DNA of 64,000 bases. Source: Gaoshiqia hydrogeniformans (GTDB lineage Bacteria > Bacteroidota > Bacteroidia > Bacteroidales > Prolixibacteraceae). This document shows positions 50,019 to 60,002 of the stretch, piece after piece. The DNA lies in NCBI RefSeq assembly GCF_049347105.1, contig NZ_CP186334.1, forward strand, positions 2,604,001 through 2,668,000, given 5' to 3'. Each line of letters starts with the position of its first letter. Positions within the stretch are counted from its first letter, which is position 1. Both the position numbers and the translations under genes were made by a program. Below the pieces are notes generated by a model. The model did no database searches and was not told the origin of the DNA. It saw only the letters and a list, made by a program, of their open reading frames with translations.

Positions 50019-53000
50019 ATGAAAAAAAAATTGTTGTGTAACGATGACAGGATATTATATAACCTGTCAAGATTAATTCGCATTATGAAACTGACAACCT
50101 TACTTTTGCTGGTCACATTTATCAGTCTTCAGGCGAAGGTTTATTCGCAAAGCGCTGACTTGAACCTCAAAGTTCAGAATACAACGGTAAAGGATGTACT
50201 TCGGGATATTGAAGATCAAAGTGAATTCTTTTTCATGTACAACGACCGTGAAGTAGATGTGAACCGTCTGGTAAACCTGGAGTTGCAGAATAAGAAAATT
50301 GATGAGGTTTTGAATGTGTTGTTTGATGGCACAACAACCAAATACCTGATTAAAGACCGTCAGATTGTCCTCTATTCAAACGATGAAAAACCGGCAAATA
50401 ATCTGATCAACCAGCAGGTTAGAACCGTTACCGGGAAAGTAACGGATACAAGCGGCGCTCCGCTGCCGGGTGTCAGTATTGTTGTAAAAGGCACAACCAC
50501 CGGAACCCTGTCTGATTTTGACGGCAATTACAACCTGAATAATCTGCCGGAGGGAGCTGTACTGGTGTTTTCTTTTGTTGGAATGAAACGAGTGGAGGCG
50601 CCCGTGAATCAATCGGTTGTAAATGTGGTACTCGAAGAGGAAACCATCGGGCTGGAGGAAGTGGTTGCGATTGGTTACGGTACCATGAAGAGGAAAGATA
50701 TCACCGGCTCGGTTGCCTCGGTAAAGGGAGAGGACCTTGCAGCCATTCCTGTGGCCAGCGCGGCTGAAGCAATTACCGGTAAACTGGCTGGGGTACAGGT
50801 TTTGTCAACTGAAGGCTCGCCCGATGCCGAGATGAGAATTCGCGTGCGTGGCGGGGGCTCCATCACCCAGGATAATACCCCTTTGTTTATTGTCGACGGA
50901 TTTCCGGTGAACAGCATTTCCGATATTGCCATGTCCGATATCCAATCCATCGATGTATTGAAAGATGCTTCATCAACCGCGATTTACGGGTCGCGGGGCG
51001 CCAACGGGGTTATCATCGTAACGACCAAAAGCGGGGTGGCCGGCAAAGTTTCAGTGAGCTACAATTCCTATTTCGGGTTTAAACGGATTGCAAAAACATT
51101 GGATGTCCTCGATGTGGAAGACTATGTCAACTGGCAGTACGAACATGCGGTATTGGACGACGGGATTGATAATCTTGGTTCTTATGAAAAATATTACGGT
51201 GCCTGGCAGGACAAGGATATGTATGTTGGGCAAAAAGGGAACAACTGGCAAAAACAGGTTTACGGTCGTACCGGCGAGGTATTTAATCACGACCTGAGCA
51301 TCAGAGGCGGGAGCGATAAAATAAGCTACTCGTTTAATTATGCCCATATTGATGAAAAGGCAATCATGATCGGCTCAGATTTCAAACGCGACAACCTGTC
51401 GTTTAAACTCAACCACAACCCGAACAGCAAAGTCCAGCTTGCATTTTCGTTCCGTTATTCCGATACAAAAATTAACGGTGGAGGCGCCAACGAGCAAAAT
51501 GAAGTATCATCGGCCGACTCCCGTTTAAAACACAGTGTGACCTATTCGCCAATCCCATTGGGGGGGCTAACAACTGACGATACCGACGAGGCCATTGCCG
51601 GTTACCTGCAGAACCCCCTCGTGGCAGCTGCCGACAACGACCGCGAGCAGATGCGGAAAAACTACAATATGGCGGCCAGCTTCTCATGGGAACTGATACA
51701 AAATCTACAGTTTAAGACAGAAGTTGGTTTGGATAATTTCAATAACAATGATAACCGGTTTTACGGGCTGACGACTTATTACATAAAAAATGCTCCTGCC
51801 TCCGAAAACCAGGGTTACCCGGCGCTGATTCTTCGCGACCGCAAGCAGGAACGTATCAGGAACACGAATACACTGACTTACGATTTCAAAAAAGTTCTCG
51901 CTGAAAATCATAATCTGAAACTTCTGGTGGCCCATGAAATGGTAGAAACGAATACTCAGGAACTCACTTCGGTGTTACATGGCTTTCCAAAGCTGTTTAC
52001 CTTTGACCAGGCTTTAAAACTGACAACCCAGGGTAAAGCCTATTCAACCGATAACAATTACAGCCCCGATGACAAGTTGCTTTCATTCTTCGGGCGCGCG
52101 AACTACGACTTCAAAAGCAAGTACCTGTTATCTGCGACGTTCCGGGCCGACGGCTCAAGCAAGTTCAGCAACGGTAACCGGTGGGGCTATTTTCCATCAG
52201 CTGCCGCTGCATGGCGTATTTCTGAAGAAAATTTTATGCAGCAAAGCTCGTCCTGGCTCGATGACCTGAAACTGAGACTCAGTTATGGTACGGCCGGGAA
52301 CAATAACATCCCTTCCGGACAAATGGCCCAATCCTTTGAATCAGGCACCAGCGCCTGGATCAACGGCATCGGGAATTTCTGGTCGGCATCAAAAACCATG
52401 GCCAATCCCGATTTGAAATGGGAAACCACCTACACCCGGAATATCGGGCTCGACTTTGCGCTGTTCAACAGTCGTTTAAGCGGTACGATTGAAGCTTATT
52501 TGAATAATACCAAAGACCTGTTGATTGAATTCCCTGTTGCCGGTACCGGTTATAATACCCAATACCGGAATATGGGCGAGACACGGAACAAGGGGTTGGA
52601 AGTTTCGTTAAACTGGTCGGCGATTGAGAAAAAGGACTATGGTCTGAGTTTCAACTTCAACATCGGGTTCAATAAAAATAAAATTAAGTCGCTGGGCATC
52701 ATGGAAGATTTTGGCGCGGCTACAGGCTGGGCATCCACCGAAATTGGCGACGACTTCTGGATTGCCAAAGGTGGTTCGGTTGGAAAAATGTACGGGTTCC
52801 GTTCCGATGGCCGCTATGAAGTGTCCGATTTTGAAGGATATAACGCCACAACAAACCGGTGGATATTGAAAGAAGGCGTGGTTGATGCCACTGCCATTGT
52901 CGGGAATCCGGCTCCCGGACTGATGAAACTCAAAAACATATCGGGCGAAGATAATCTGGTTACGGTGGACGACCGGGAAATCATCGGCGATGCTAATCCT

Positions 53001-53552
53001 TTGCATACCGGTGGGTTTACGATCAATGGACGTGCTTATGGTTTCGACCTGACCGCCGTGTTTAACTGGAGCTACGGTAATGATGTTTATAACGCCAACA
53101 AGATTGAATACACTTCTTCAACTCCAAGGTACCAGTACCGGAATTTCATTGATATGATGGGAGAAGGTAAACGGTGGACCAATATTGACCCGACAACCGG
53201 CGACCTGGTGACCGACCTGGCAACATTGGGCGCCATGAATGCCAATACCACCATGTGGTCGCCTTACATGGCCCGGTTTGTGTTCAGTGATTGGGCGGTC
53301 GAAGACGGTTCTTTTCTTCGTTTGAATACCCTCACCCTCGGGTACACATTGCCTTCATCGATGACGAAAAAAATGAAAATACAGAACCTGAGGTTTTATG
53401 CCACCGGGTATAATGTATTTTTGATCACCAATTATTCGGGTTTCGATCCCGAGGTCTCAACCAGAAGAAAAACGGCTCTCACCCCCGGTGTTGATTATTC
53501 GGCTTACCCCAGGAGCCGGCAAATCGTTTTTGGTTTAAATCTTAATTTTTAA
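50019..53552 (+). CDS. SusC/RagA-family TonB-linked outer-membrane transporter with STN signalling domain
   Basis: Imports glycan fragments across the outer membrane with its SusD partner. The 1177-residue protein has an extended signal peptide (to about residue 44), a secretin/TonB short N-terminal (STN) domain (about 45-120) for signalling to FecR, and a carboxypeptidase-regulatory-like domain (about 136-210, TVTGKVTDTSGAPLPGVSI). A plug domain with the GYGTMKRKDITGSVASVKGEDL signature (about 219-335) and a barrel to the final Phe follow. The STN domain fits the sigma/FecR pair upstream. Pectin is the inferred substrate because of the PL1 lyase downstream. Confidence 0.95.
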   Translation: MKKKLLCNDDRILYNLSRLIRIMKLTTLLLLVTFISLQAKVYSQSADLNLKVQNTTVKDVLRDIEDQSEFFFMYNDREVDVNRLVNLELQNKKIDEVLNVLFDGTTTKYLIKDRQIVLYSNDEKPANNLINQQVRTVTGKVTDTSGAPLPGVSIVVKGTTTGTLSDFDGNYNLNNLPEGAVLVFSFVGMKRVEAPVNQSVVNVVLEEETIGLEEVVAIGYGTMKRKDITGSVASVKGEDLAAIPVASAAEAITGKLAGVQVLSTEGSPDAEMRIRVRGGGSITQDNTPLFIVDGFPVNSISDIAMSDIQSIDVLKDASSTAIYGSRGANGVIIVTTKSGVAGKVSVSYNSYFGFKRIAKTLDVLDVEDYVNWQYEHAVLDDGIDNLGSYEKYYGAWQDKDMYVGQKGNNWQKQVYGRTGEVFNHDLSIRGGSDKISYSFNYAHIDEKAIMIGSDFKRDNLSFKLNHNPNSKVQLAFSFRYSDTKINGGGANEQNEVSSADSRLKHSVTYSPIPLGGLTTDDTDEAIAGYLQNPLVAAADNDREQMRKNYNMAASFSWELIQNLQFKTEVGLDNFNNNDNRFYGLTTYYIKNAPASENQGYPALILRDRKQERIRNTNTLTYDFKKVLAENHNLKLLVAHEMVETNTQELTSVLHGFPKLFTFDQALKLTTQGKAYSTDNNYSPDDKLLSFFGRANYDFKSKYLLSATFRADGSSKFSNGNRWGYFPSAAAAWRISEENFMQQSSSWLDDLKLRLSYGTAGNNNIPSGQMAQSFESGTSAWINGIGNFWSASKTMANPDLKWETTYTRNIGLDFALFNSRLSGTIEAYLNNTKDLLIEFPVAGTGYNTQYRNMGETRNKGLEVSLNWSAIEKKDYGLSFNFNIGFNKNKIKSLGIMEDFGAATGWASTEIGDDFWIAKGGSVGKMYGFRSDGRYEVSDFEGYNATTNRWILKEGVVDATAIVGNPAPGLMKLKNISGEDNLVTVDDREIIGDANPLHTGGFTINGRAYGFDLTAVFNWSYGNDVYNANKIEYTSSTPRYQYRNFIDMMGEGKRWTNIDPTTGDLVTDLATLGAMNANTTMWSPYMARFVFSDWAVEDGSFLRLNTLTLGYTLPSSMTKKMKIQNLRFYATGYNVFLITNYSGFDPEVSTRRKTALTPGVDYSAYPRSRQIVFGLNLNF

Positions 53553-53560
53553 CCTGACTT

Positions 53561-55357
53561 ATGAACTTGAATATGAAAAAACTAGTATATATAATCGGAC
53601 TGGTTGTTGCGGGATTGGCGATATCGTGCGACGACTACCTGGAAGCGCCTACAAAATCTTCCCTGGATGAATCGGTGATTTTTTCGACACCCGACTTGGC
53701 AAAAGGCGCGGTGGACGGGATTAAAATTCCCTTCGCGGAGACCAATTCTTATCGCGGACGCTTTTTGCCCTGGTATGGAATGAACACCGATTGCGAATGG
53801 TATAATTCGTCGCAAACTGCCGGGGCCAATTCAGAATTGGCTACCTATAGCGCTACCCCAACCAATTCGAATATGAATACGACCAACAACGCCTGGGCGA
53901 TGATGTATTCCGGGATTGAACGGGCAAACATTTGTATTCGTGGATTGAGGGCATTTGGTAACCCGCAACCCGGTACTGAGCTGGGCTACCTGCTTGGCGA
54001 AGCATTGACCTTACGGGCCATCTATTATGCCGATCTGGTAAAAGCCTGGGGCGACGTGCCTGCACGGTTTGAACCCATCACCACTGAAACCCTTTATTTG
54101 CCAAAATCAAGCCGCGATGTGATTTATAAACAGTTGATTGCCGATTTGGAAGAAGCCGCTACCCTGGTACCCTGGCCAAATGAAACCAGTGCTACCAGTA
54201 CGGTCGAACGTGTCAATAAAGCTTTTGTTAAAGGTTTACGTGCAAGGCTTTGTTTGAATGCGGGAGGTTATTCCCAATATCCCGACGGGATCAGGAAAAG
54301 TGCTGATCCGGATTTGGCTGCTAATATCATGTACACCACGGCGTATGATGAATGTATGGATGTGATCAACAGCGGTACTGCCCATCTGGAATCTTCATTC
54401 GAAACGATTTTCAGAAAGAATTGCCGGGACATTGTTACAGCGGGAGCCGAATCTCTGTGGGAGCTGCCTTTTGCCGATGGACGAGGGCGGGTGCTCTTTA
54501 CCTTTGCGGTACGGCACAATTCCAACGATCAGCATCACGCCAACGGTGCCAATCGCGGCGGGCAGGGCGGGCCGCTTCCAAACCTGTTTTATGATTACGA
54601 TCTGGCCGATACCCGCCGCGATGTGACCTGCGTACCTTACCGTTACGGAACTGCTGTAGACGGATGGGCCAGGCAGGAGCCGACAAGTCTGAATACCTGG
54701 TATTTTGGTAAATACCGCTATGAATGGATGGATCGCTTTGTGACTTCTTCCAACGACGATGGCGTAAACAAACTGTACATGCGTTATGCCGAAGTGGTTT
54801 TAATGGCGGCCGAAACAGCCAATGAATTGCAGGGACCAACTGCCGCGGCGCCTTATCTGAAGATGATTCGTCAGCGGGCATTCCCTTCTTCGCAATGGAC
54901 AACCAAAGTAGACGCTTATGTCAATGCCTTGACCACCAAAGATGCGATGTTTAACGCGATTGTAGAGGAACATAAATTGGAATTTACGGGTGAAATGGTC
55001 CGTAAGGAAGCCTTAATCCGCTGGAACCTGTTGAAAACCAAAATGGATGAGGCCAAAAGTAAAATGTATGCGCTCCGTGGACGGTTGGGCGAGTATGCCG
55101 ATGTGCCTGAAAAAATCTATTATAAATATGCCGACGACGACGAATCGCTTATCATTTACGGGCTCAACCGGGGTGAGAACGAGGATAAATCGGCGGAATA
55201 TGATTTTAACACAACATGGGTCAGCGTATCGCAGTTAAATGATACCAAAATTGAAACCATCTACGTCCGGAACCCCAACGAATGGCAATTCTGGCCCATC
55301 TGGCAGGTTTTTATTGATGCCAGTAACAACCAGTTGGTAAACGATTACGGGTATTAA
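53561..55357 (+). CDS. SusD/RagB-family nutrient-binding lipoprotein
   Basis: Surface lipoprotein that caps the SusC channel and binds the oligosaccharide. In its 598 residues a lipobox Cys lies at residue 23 (GLAISCDDYLE). The helical SusD fold shows NNAWAMMYSGIERANICI, LGEALTLRAIYYADLVKAWGDVP and a C-terminal EEHKLEFTGEMVRKEALIRWNLL. It starts 8 bp after the susC stop. Pectic binding is inferred from context. Confidence 0.93.
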   Translation: MNLNMKKLVYIIGLVVAGLAISCDDYLEAPTKSSLDESVIFSTPDLAKGAVDGIKIPFAETNSYRGRFLPWYGMNTDCEWYNSSQTAGANSELATYSATPTNSNMNTTNNAWAMMYSGIERANICIRGLRAFGNPQPGTELGYLLGEALTLRAIYYADLVKAWGDVPARFEPITTETLYLPKSSRDVIYKQLIADLEEAATLVPWPNETSATSTVERVNKAFVKGLRARLCLNAGGYSQYPDGIRKSADPDLAANIMYTTAYDECMDVINSGTAHLESSFETIFRKNCRDIVTAGAESLWELPFADGRGRVLFTFAVRHNSNDQHHANGANRGGQGGPLPNLFYDYDLADTRRDVTCVPYRYGTAVDGWARQEPTSLNTWYFGKYRYEWMDRFVTSSNDDGVNKLYMRYAEVVLMAAETANELQGPTAAAPYLKMIRQRAFPSSQWTTKVDAYVNALTTKDAMFNAIVEEHKLEFTGEMVRKEALIRWNLLKTKMDEAKSKMYALRGRLGEYADVPEKIYYKYADDDESLIIYGLNRGENEDKSAEYDFNTTWVSVSQLNDTKIETIYVRNPNEWQFWPIWQVFIDASNNQLVNDYGY

Positions 55358-55386
55358 ATTTCAGACAAACTTGAAAAAACAGAAGT

Positions 55387-56943
55387 ATGAAAAACAGATT
55401 CAAAAATATACTATTGATATTAGGGCTGTTCTCTCTGGCCTTCGTGTCGTGCGAGGATAAAATTGACCCGCTTATCGAGGAACTTCAGTTTGAACGGGTA
55501 TTTACACCGCTCGATCTGACTGTGCGGATCCGGAACATGACCACCGCGGAACTAACCTGGAGCCTTCGCGATGATGCCGACTATTATGTAGTTGAAATCA
55601 GTGAGAATGCATTTGCGTCGACTGTTGTGACGAGAAATGTTGATCCGGGTGAAGTACCTGTCAGTATCCAGCTGGATGGCGAAACAGCTTATTCAGCCCG
55701 GGTGAAAGGGGTCAGCGAGTCCGGGATGAACGATTCAAAATGGGCGGAGGTTAATTTTATGACTAATCCAGAAAATATATTTCTGCCTGTTCAGGATGGC
55801 GATGTTGATGCCTTATATGCCATCCTCCGGTGGCCTGCCGGTAGCGACGTAACGCATTTGCTGATTAACGGCCAAACCCAACGCATCCTAACCGCAGACG
55901 AAAAGGAAGCCGGCGTTGCCCTGATTGAGGGATTAACGGGCGAAACAACTTATACAGTTAATTTGTTCCGGGACACGAAAGAAAGAGGAACGGTTATTTT
56001 TACCACGCTGATTGATGTGGGAAATGCCACCCGCGTATATCCGGAGGATGATCTGAGCGCTGTTGTTGCTGACGCTGCACCCGGCGATGTGTTGGTTTTG
56101 TATCCGGGCGAATACCTGGTATATACAGGAGCCTTGACACTTAATAAGTCCATTTCCATCAGGGGTTTGTATCCGTATGATAAGCCGGTTGTACATATTC
56201 AGTTTTCAATCGAAGCAGGTGCACAGGATGTGACAATCAGTGATCTGGAGCTGGATGGCGACGGCACGCTAATCGATGTCTTCCGTTTTAATACTGCGGG
56301 TTTGGAATATGGTTCTTTAGTCATCAGCGGATGCAACATCCATGACTACGACCGTTCGTTTGTGGCGGGAAATGTAGCTTCTAAAGTGACTTCAGTCTCG
56401 ATTGATAATTCCTTGATTACCAATATTTTGACTAATGGCGGTGATTTTATCGATTTCAGGACGACCTACCTGGCTAACCTCAGTATAACCAACAGCACCT
56501 TTAATAAATGTGCACCAGCCAGAGACTTTATCCGAATGGATGCCGCAGCCGCATATTCAGGAACCGGACTTACTTCTACCGTGTTGATAGATCGTTGCAC
56601 GATTATAGGCGCCTGCAATACCGAAGCCTCTACCCGCAGGCTCCTGTATGTGCGTTTTCTGAATAACTCGCTGACGGTTCGCAATACACTGATTGCCGCT
56701 ACGATTGGTTTCTATTCCAACCAGGCTAATACATCGCAACCAGCGTTTCTGAACAATAATTATTACGAAGCGCCGTGGTTTTACCAGTACCTGGAAGGGC
56801 AATCAACGACCAATTTCAAATACGACACCAGTAATTATACCACTTTGAATCCGGGCTTTACCAATGCGCCCGGAGGCGATTTTACCGTGACAAACCAAAC
56901 CTTGCTCGACAACGCGGTGGGTGATCCGCGCTGGAGACCATAG
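55387..56943 (+). CDS. Surface lipoprotein with FN3-like and DUF5123/pectate-lyase-like beta-helix domains
   Basis: In 518 residues: a lipobox Cys (FVSCEDK), two fibronectin type III-like segments (about 35-215, FTPLDLTVRIRNMTTAELTWSL and so on), and a beta-helix region (about 220-470, with PGDVLVLYPGEYLV and NSTFNKCAPARDFIRMD). It ends in GDPRWRP, as do DUF5123-type proteins in pectin loci as I recall. It may bind pectin at the cell surface; lyase activity is not shown by clear catalytic residues. It lies between susD and the PL1 lyase and starts 29 bp after susD. Confidence 0.82.
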   Translation: MKNRFKNILLILGLFSLAFVSCEDKIDPLIEELQFERVFTPLDLTVRIRNMTTAELTWSLRDDADYYVVEISENAFASTVVTRNVDPGEVPVSIQLDGETAYSARVKGVSESGMNDSKWAEVNFMTNPENIFLPVQDGDVDALYAILRWPAGSDVTHLLINGQTQRILTADEKEAGVALIEGLTGETTYTVNLFRDTKERGTVIFTTLIDVGNATRVYPEDDLSAVVADAAPGDVLVLYPGEYLVYTGALTLNKSISIRGLYPYDKPVVHIQFSIEAGAQDVTISDLELDGDGTLIDVFRFNTAGLEYGSLVISGCNIHDYDRSFVAGNVASKVTSVSIDNSLITNILTNGGDFIDFRTTYLANLSITNSTFNKCAPARDFIRMDAAAAYSGTGLTSTVLIDRCTIIGACNTEASTRRLLYVRFLNNSLTVRNTLIAATIGFYSNQANTSQPAFLNNNYYEAPWFYQYLEGQSTTNFKYDTSNYTTLNPGFTNAPGGDFTVTNQTLLDNAVGDPRWRP

Positions 56944-57020
56944 CGTTAGACAATCAATATCAGGAAGGCTGTATCGTTCGAGGGTACAGCCTCCTTTCGA
57001 TCACATTAACCGCAAAAGAA

Positions 57021-58724
57021 ATGAAAATGAAGTCAGGTGCATTCGCGGGGATGCTGCTTTTGTTGATGGCCATCAATGCCTGTAAGGACGACGATCCGGA
57101 TCCGGGTTCTGCCATTGAAATCAGTTTCGACAATGCAAACCCGTTAACGGTGGATTTGTCGGCTTACAGACCCTTGGTTACAGGTGAAATTGCCGGTGAA
57201 CTTCCGTTGAAAAGCTATTCGGCCATCCTGGTTAATCAAACAAACGAATCAATACTTGTCCGGGATTTTTCGCTGGAGGGAAGCCTGCTTTACCGGTTTG
57301 ATCTGGTACTTCCTTATACCTTAACCACAACCGGTTTACGTATCGAGGCTGTGGATCAGAAAAACAATCAGAAATCAGTTGTTTTGCCAATTTCGGTGAA
57401 AAGCCTGCCGGCCGCCGATCCGCAGCCAATCACCAACAAAGACGCTTTTCCAGGCGCCGAAGGATTTGGCCGTTATACCACGGGTGGCAGGGGAGGTAAA
57501 ATTCTTTTTGTTGAAAACCTGAGCGATGATGGTAAACCGGGTAGCCTGCGCTGGGCTGTTAACCAATCCGGCGCCCGTACCATTTTGTTCCGGGTATCCG
57601 GCACCATCGAACTGAACTCGCCGTTGATCATTGCACAGGGCAACCTGACCATAGCTGGTCATTCAGCTCCCGGCGACGGGATTTGTATTTCAAAAGATTA
57701 TATGCAGTTAAAGGATGGCCTGGATAATGTGATCATTCGCTATCTGCGTTTTCGTCCGGCTAAAGGTTCGGGTGAGTACGATGCTGCCTGGGGGCGTAAT
57801 TGCTCCAACATCCTGATCGACCATTGTTCATTCAGTTGGGCCAATGATGAAGTGGCCAGTTTTTACGATAACGAAAATTTTACAATGCAATGGTCCATCA
57901 TCAGCGAAAGCTTTTACCATTCTACGCACCCCAAAGGCGATCACGGGTATGGCGGTATCTGGGGTGGGATGGGAGCCAGTTTTCATCACAATCTGATTGC
58001 TCACCATACCAGCAGGAACCCGCGGTTTTGCGGCGCCCGGTATCATCCGGAATCCAGCGATCGGGAAATTGTTGATTTCAGGAATAACGTGATCTACAAC
58101 TGGGGGGCGAACAGCGCTTACGGCGGCGAATTGGGTCAACACAACCTGGTGAACAACTATTTTAAATCGGGTCCGGCCACGCAGTCGGCTAAAAAGAACC
58201 GGATTGTTGAAATTTACAGTCTGAGTGCTGTCCCCGACAGTAAATGGTATATTGAGGGTAATTATGTGGAAGGTTATCCTGCTATTACCGCTGATAACTG
58301 GGCTGGAGGCGTTCAGGGGCTGGTCGATGCATCCGTGCGGGCAAGCAGTCCCTTTCCGGAGGGCGAGATAATGACCACTTCGGCACAGCTTGCATTTGAC
58401 GAGGTATTAAACGGGGCCGGAGCCAGCAAAAAACGCGATCAGTTGGATGCCCGAATCACCAACGAGGTGCGAACAGGTACGGCAGCTTACGGAGGGGCTT
58501 ACGGGGCAGGCAGCGGCATCATCGATTCGGAGAACGAAGTGGGCGGGTTTCCGTTGCTCATTACCTACGGGCAAATGAACGATTTTGATAACGACGGAAT
58601 GGATGATGACTGGGAGCGGGCCAATGGACTCAATCCGAATGATCCCGGAGATCATAGAGGGAATACATTGCGTCCGGATTATACCAATCTTGAAGTTTAT
58701 TTGAATAATTTGCTTGAGAACTAA
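57021..58724 (+). CDS. Pectate lyase, polysaccharide lyase family 1-like, lipoprotein
   Basis: Cleaves polygalacturonate by beta-elimination. The 567-residue protein has a lipobox Cys (MAINACKDD, about residue 21), an N-terminal beta-rich domain (about 30-130), and a parallel beta-helix lyase domain opening with FPGAEGFGRYTTGGRGG. Family-like segments follow: NLTIAGHSAPGDGICI, NVIIRYLRFRP, ILIDHCSFSWANDEV and HHNLIAHHTSRNPRF, the last with the catalytic-region Arg. Near the C terminus, FDNDGMDDDWERANGLNP looks like a Ca-binding thrombospondin-3-like motif. It closes the locus and is followed by a terminator. Confidence 0.9.
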   Translation: MKMKSGAFAGMLLLLMAINACKDDDPDPGSAIEISFDNANPLTVDLSAYRPLVTGEIAGELPLKSYSAILVNQTNESILVRDFSLEGSLLYRFDLVLPYTLTTTGLRIEAVDQKNNQKSVVLPISVKSLPAADPQPITNKDAFPGAEGFGRYTTGGRGGKILFVENLSDDGKPGSLRWAVNQSGARTILFRVSGTIELNSPLIIAQGNLTIAGHSAPGDGICISKDYMQLKDGLDNVIIRYLRFRPAKGSGEYDAAWGRNCSNILIDHCSFSWANDEVASFYDNENFTMQWSIISESFYHSTHPKGDHGYGGIWGGMGASFHHNLIAHHTSRNPRFCGARYHPESSDREIVDFRNNVIYNWGANSAYGGELGQHNLVNNYFKSGPATQSAKKNRIVEIYSLSAVPDSKWYIEGNYVEGYPAITADNWAGGVQGLVDASVRASSPFPEGEIMTTSAQLAFDEVLNGAGASKKRDQLDARITNEVRTGTAAYGGAYGAGSGIIDSENEVGGFPLLITYGQMNDFDNDGMDDDWERANGLNPNDPGDHRGNTLRPDYTNLEVYLNNLLEN

Positions 58725-58769
58725 CATACAGAAGCAGCCTGCGTATGTGGCTGATTTGGTTTAGGTGTG

Positions 58770-58798
58770 TTCCGGGGAAGAGTCCCCGGAATTTTTTT
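58770..58798 (+). terminator. Rho-independent terminator closing the pectin locus
   Basis: TTCCGGGGA (58770-58778) pairs with TCCCCGGAA (58783-58791) over a four-base loop, followed by seven T residues. Confidence 0.92.
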
Positions 58799-58835
58799 AT
58801 GTCTCTGCATGAAGGATTCCGTCCGTAGAAATATC

Positions 58836-58882
58836 CGTAAAAAAATAAAGGCAGGGTTTCTTGTTAAACTCCTGCCTTTATT
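58836..58882 (-). terminator. Minus-strand terminator overlapping the small membrane protein gene
   Basis: AATAAAGGCAGG (58844-58855) pairs with CCTGCCTTTATT (58871-58882), perfect 12 bp, with A residues on the plus strand to its left giving a T run on the minus strand. The stop codon of the minus-strand gene (58864-58866) lies in its loop. Confidence 0.75.
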
Positions 58883-59064
58883 ACGTTTACAGCTTTTTCC
58901 CGAATTGAATCAGGTTTGGCTGCATGATCCTGTGTGTTTACACTTTGTTCCCATTTTGAACTTGCCGGGTCCGGTTTCGCGTTTACGCTTCCGTTTCGGT
59001 TGAGCGAGGCATAAACCACCAGACAAGCCAACAGACCCAAAATGTAATAATCTCTCTTCTTCAT
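58864..59064 (-). CDS. Small membrane-anchored or secreted protein, 66 residues
   Basis: It begins MKKRDYYILGLLACLVVYASLN, a basic end then a hydrophobic segment that could be a signal anchor or signal peptide. A hydrophilic tail of about 44 residues follows. An AAAGGAA stretch lies 5-11 bp before the start. A perfect terminator hairpin surrounds its stop codon, which supports real expression on this strand. No family is recognised and the function is unknown. The plus-strand frames here are not credible. Confidence 0.5.
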   Translation of the reverse strand: MKKRDYYILGLLACLVVYASLNRNGSVNAKPDPASSKWEQSVNTQDHAAKPDSIREKAVNVIKAGV

Positions 59065-59259
59065 GTCTGTTCCTTTATTCCACTAAAGTATATTTTACTT
59101 TTTAAAAAGCGGGGCAAATGTATAAAAATCAATGAATCATCATTTGGTTTTTGCCTGCGAATTTGATAAAAAACCGTCTTGTTAACGCAAAACTAACATG
59201 AGGAATCGGGGTAACCGTATTGAATTTCCATTTATTTTGCAGTAAAATTGACTGAAAAG

Positions 59260-59970
59260 ATGGCACGAAATAATTTTTTCCGGTTTAAACAGTTTTTGAT
59301 TATTCAGGAGAAAGCCGCGATGAAAGTTGGGATCGACGGTGTTTTGTTGGGCGCCTGGGCTAATTTTGACGGGGAGAAACGTGTGCTGGATGTTGGTACC
59401 GGAACCGGTTTGCTGGCTTTAATGGCGGCTCAGCGATGTTACGCTTCCATTGATGCGGTAGAGCTGGAACCTGAAGCGGCAGCCGAGGCGCTGGCAAATT
59501 TTAACAGGTCCGCCTGGAAATCCCGGATCAGGCTGGTTGTTTGCGCCTTTCAGGATTTTGAGGCTCAGGAAAAATATGATCACATCATTTCAAACCCGCC
59601 CTTCTTCGAAAATTCGCCAAAATCAGCAGACAGCAAGCGTGCACAGGCCCGCCATTCCGATAGTCTGGCATGGCCTGATTTACTGGAAAGGGCAAAAAAA
59701 ATGCTTGCCGAAAACGGAAAGATCAGCCTGATTCTTCCGGCGGATCAGGAAGGGCGGCTACGCTTCTTAGCCTGTGATCTGGGCTTGTATATCAATCGCT
59801 TTTGTCCGGTTCTGCCCGATGAAACGCGCGAGCCGCACCGGATTCTGGCCGAATTATCCTGCTCGCCGGGGCAGGCTGACGGATATCGGGTGATTATCCG
59901 GAATTCGGAATCGGCTGAATATACCGATCAATACCGCGAATTGACCCGTGATTTTTACCTGGCCTTTTGA
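59260..59970 (+). CDS. tRNA1(Val) adenine-37 N6-methyltransferase-like (TrmN6/YfiC)
   Basis: A SAM-dependent Rossmann-fold methyltransferase, 236 residues. It has the YfiC-type N terminus (FFRFKQFLIIQEKAAMKVGIDGVLLGAW), motif I (VLDVGTGTGLLALMAAQ), the Asp/Glu motif (VELEPEAAAEA) and the N6-adenine motif NPPF (SNPPFFENSP). The E. coli enzyme modifies A37 of tRNA1-Val; equivalence here is by family resemblance. ATG 59260 is chosen over a TTG at 59248. Its stop lies 33 bp from the convergent flavodoxin-domain gene. Confidence 0.85.
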   Translation: MARNNFFRFKQFLIIQEKAAMKVGIDGVLLGAWANFDGEKRVLDVGTGTGLLALMAAQRCYASIDAVELEPEAAAEALANFNRSAWKSRIRLVVCAFQDFEAQEKYDHIISNPPFFENSPKSADSKRAQARHSDSLAWPDLLERAKKMLAENGKISLILPADQEGRLRFLACDLGLYINRFCPVLPDETREPHRILAELSCSPGQADGYRVIIRNSESAEYTDQYRELTRDFYLAF

Positions 59971-60002
59971 AATTGATTGTCGGGCTGAGCTGGCACGACC
60001 TG

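Noticed and set aside
58767..59003. Plus-strand 78-codon frame after the pectin locus
   Set aside because: It starts inside the terminator of the locus and overlaps the better supported minus-strand small gene.
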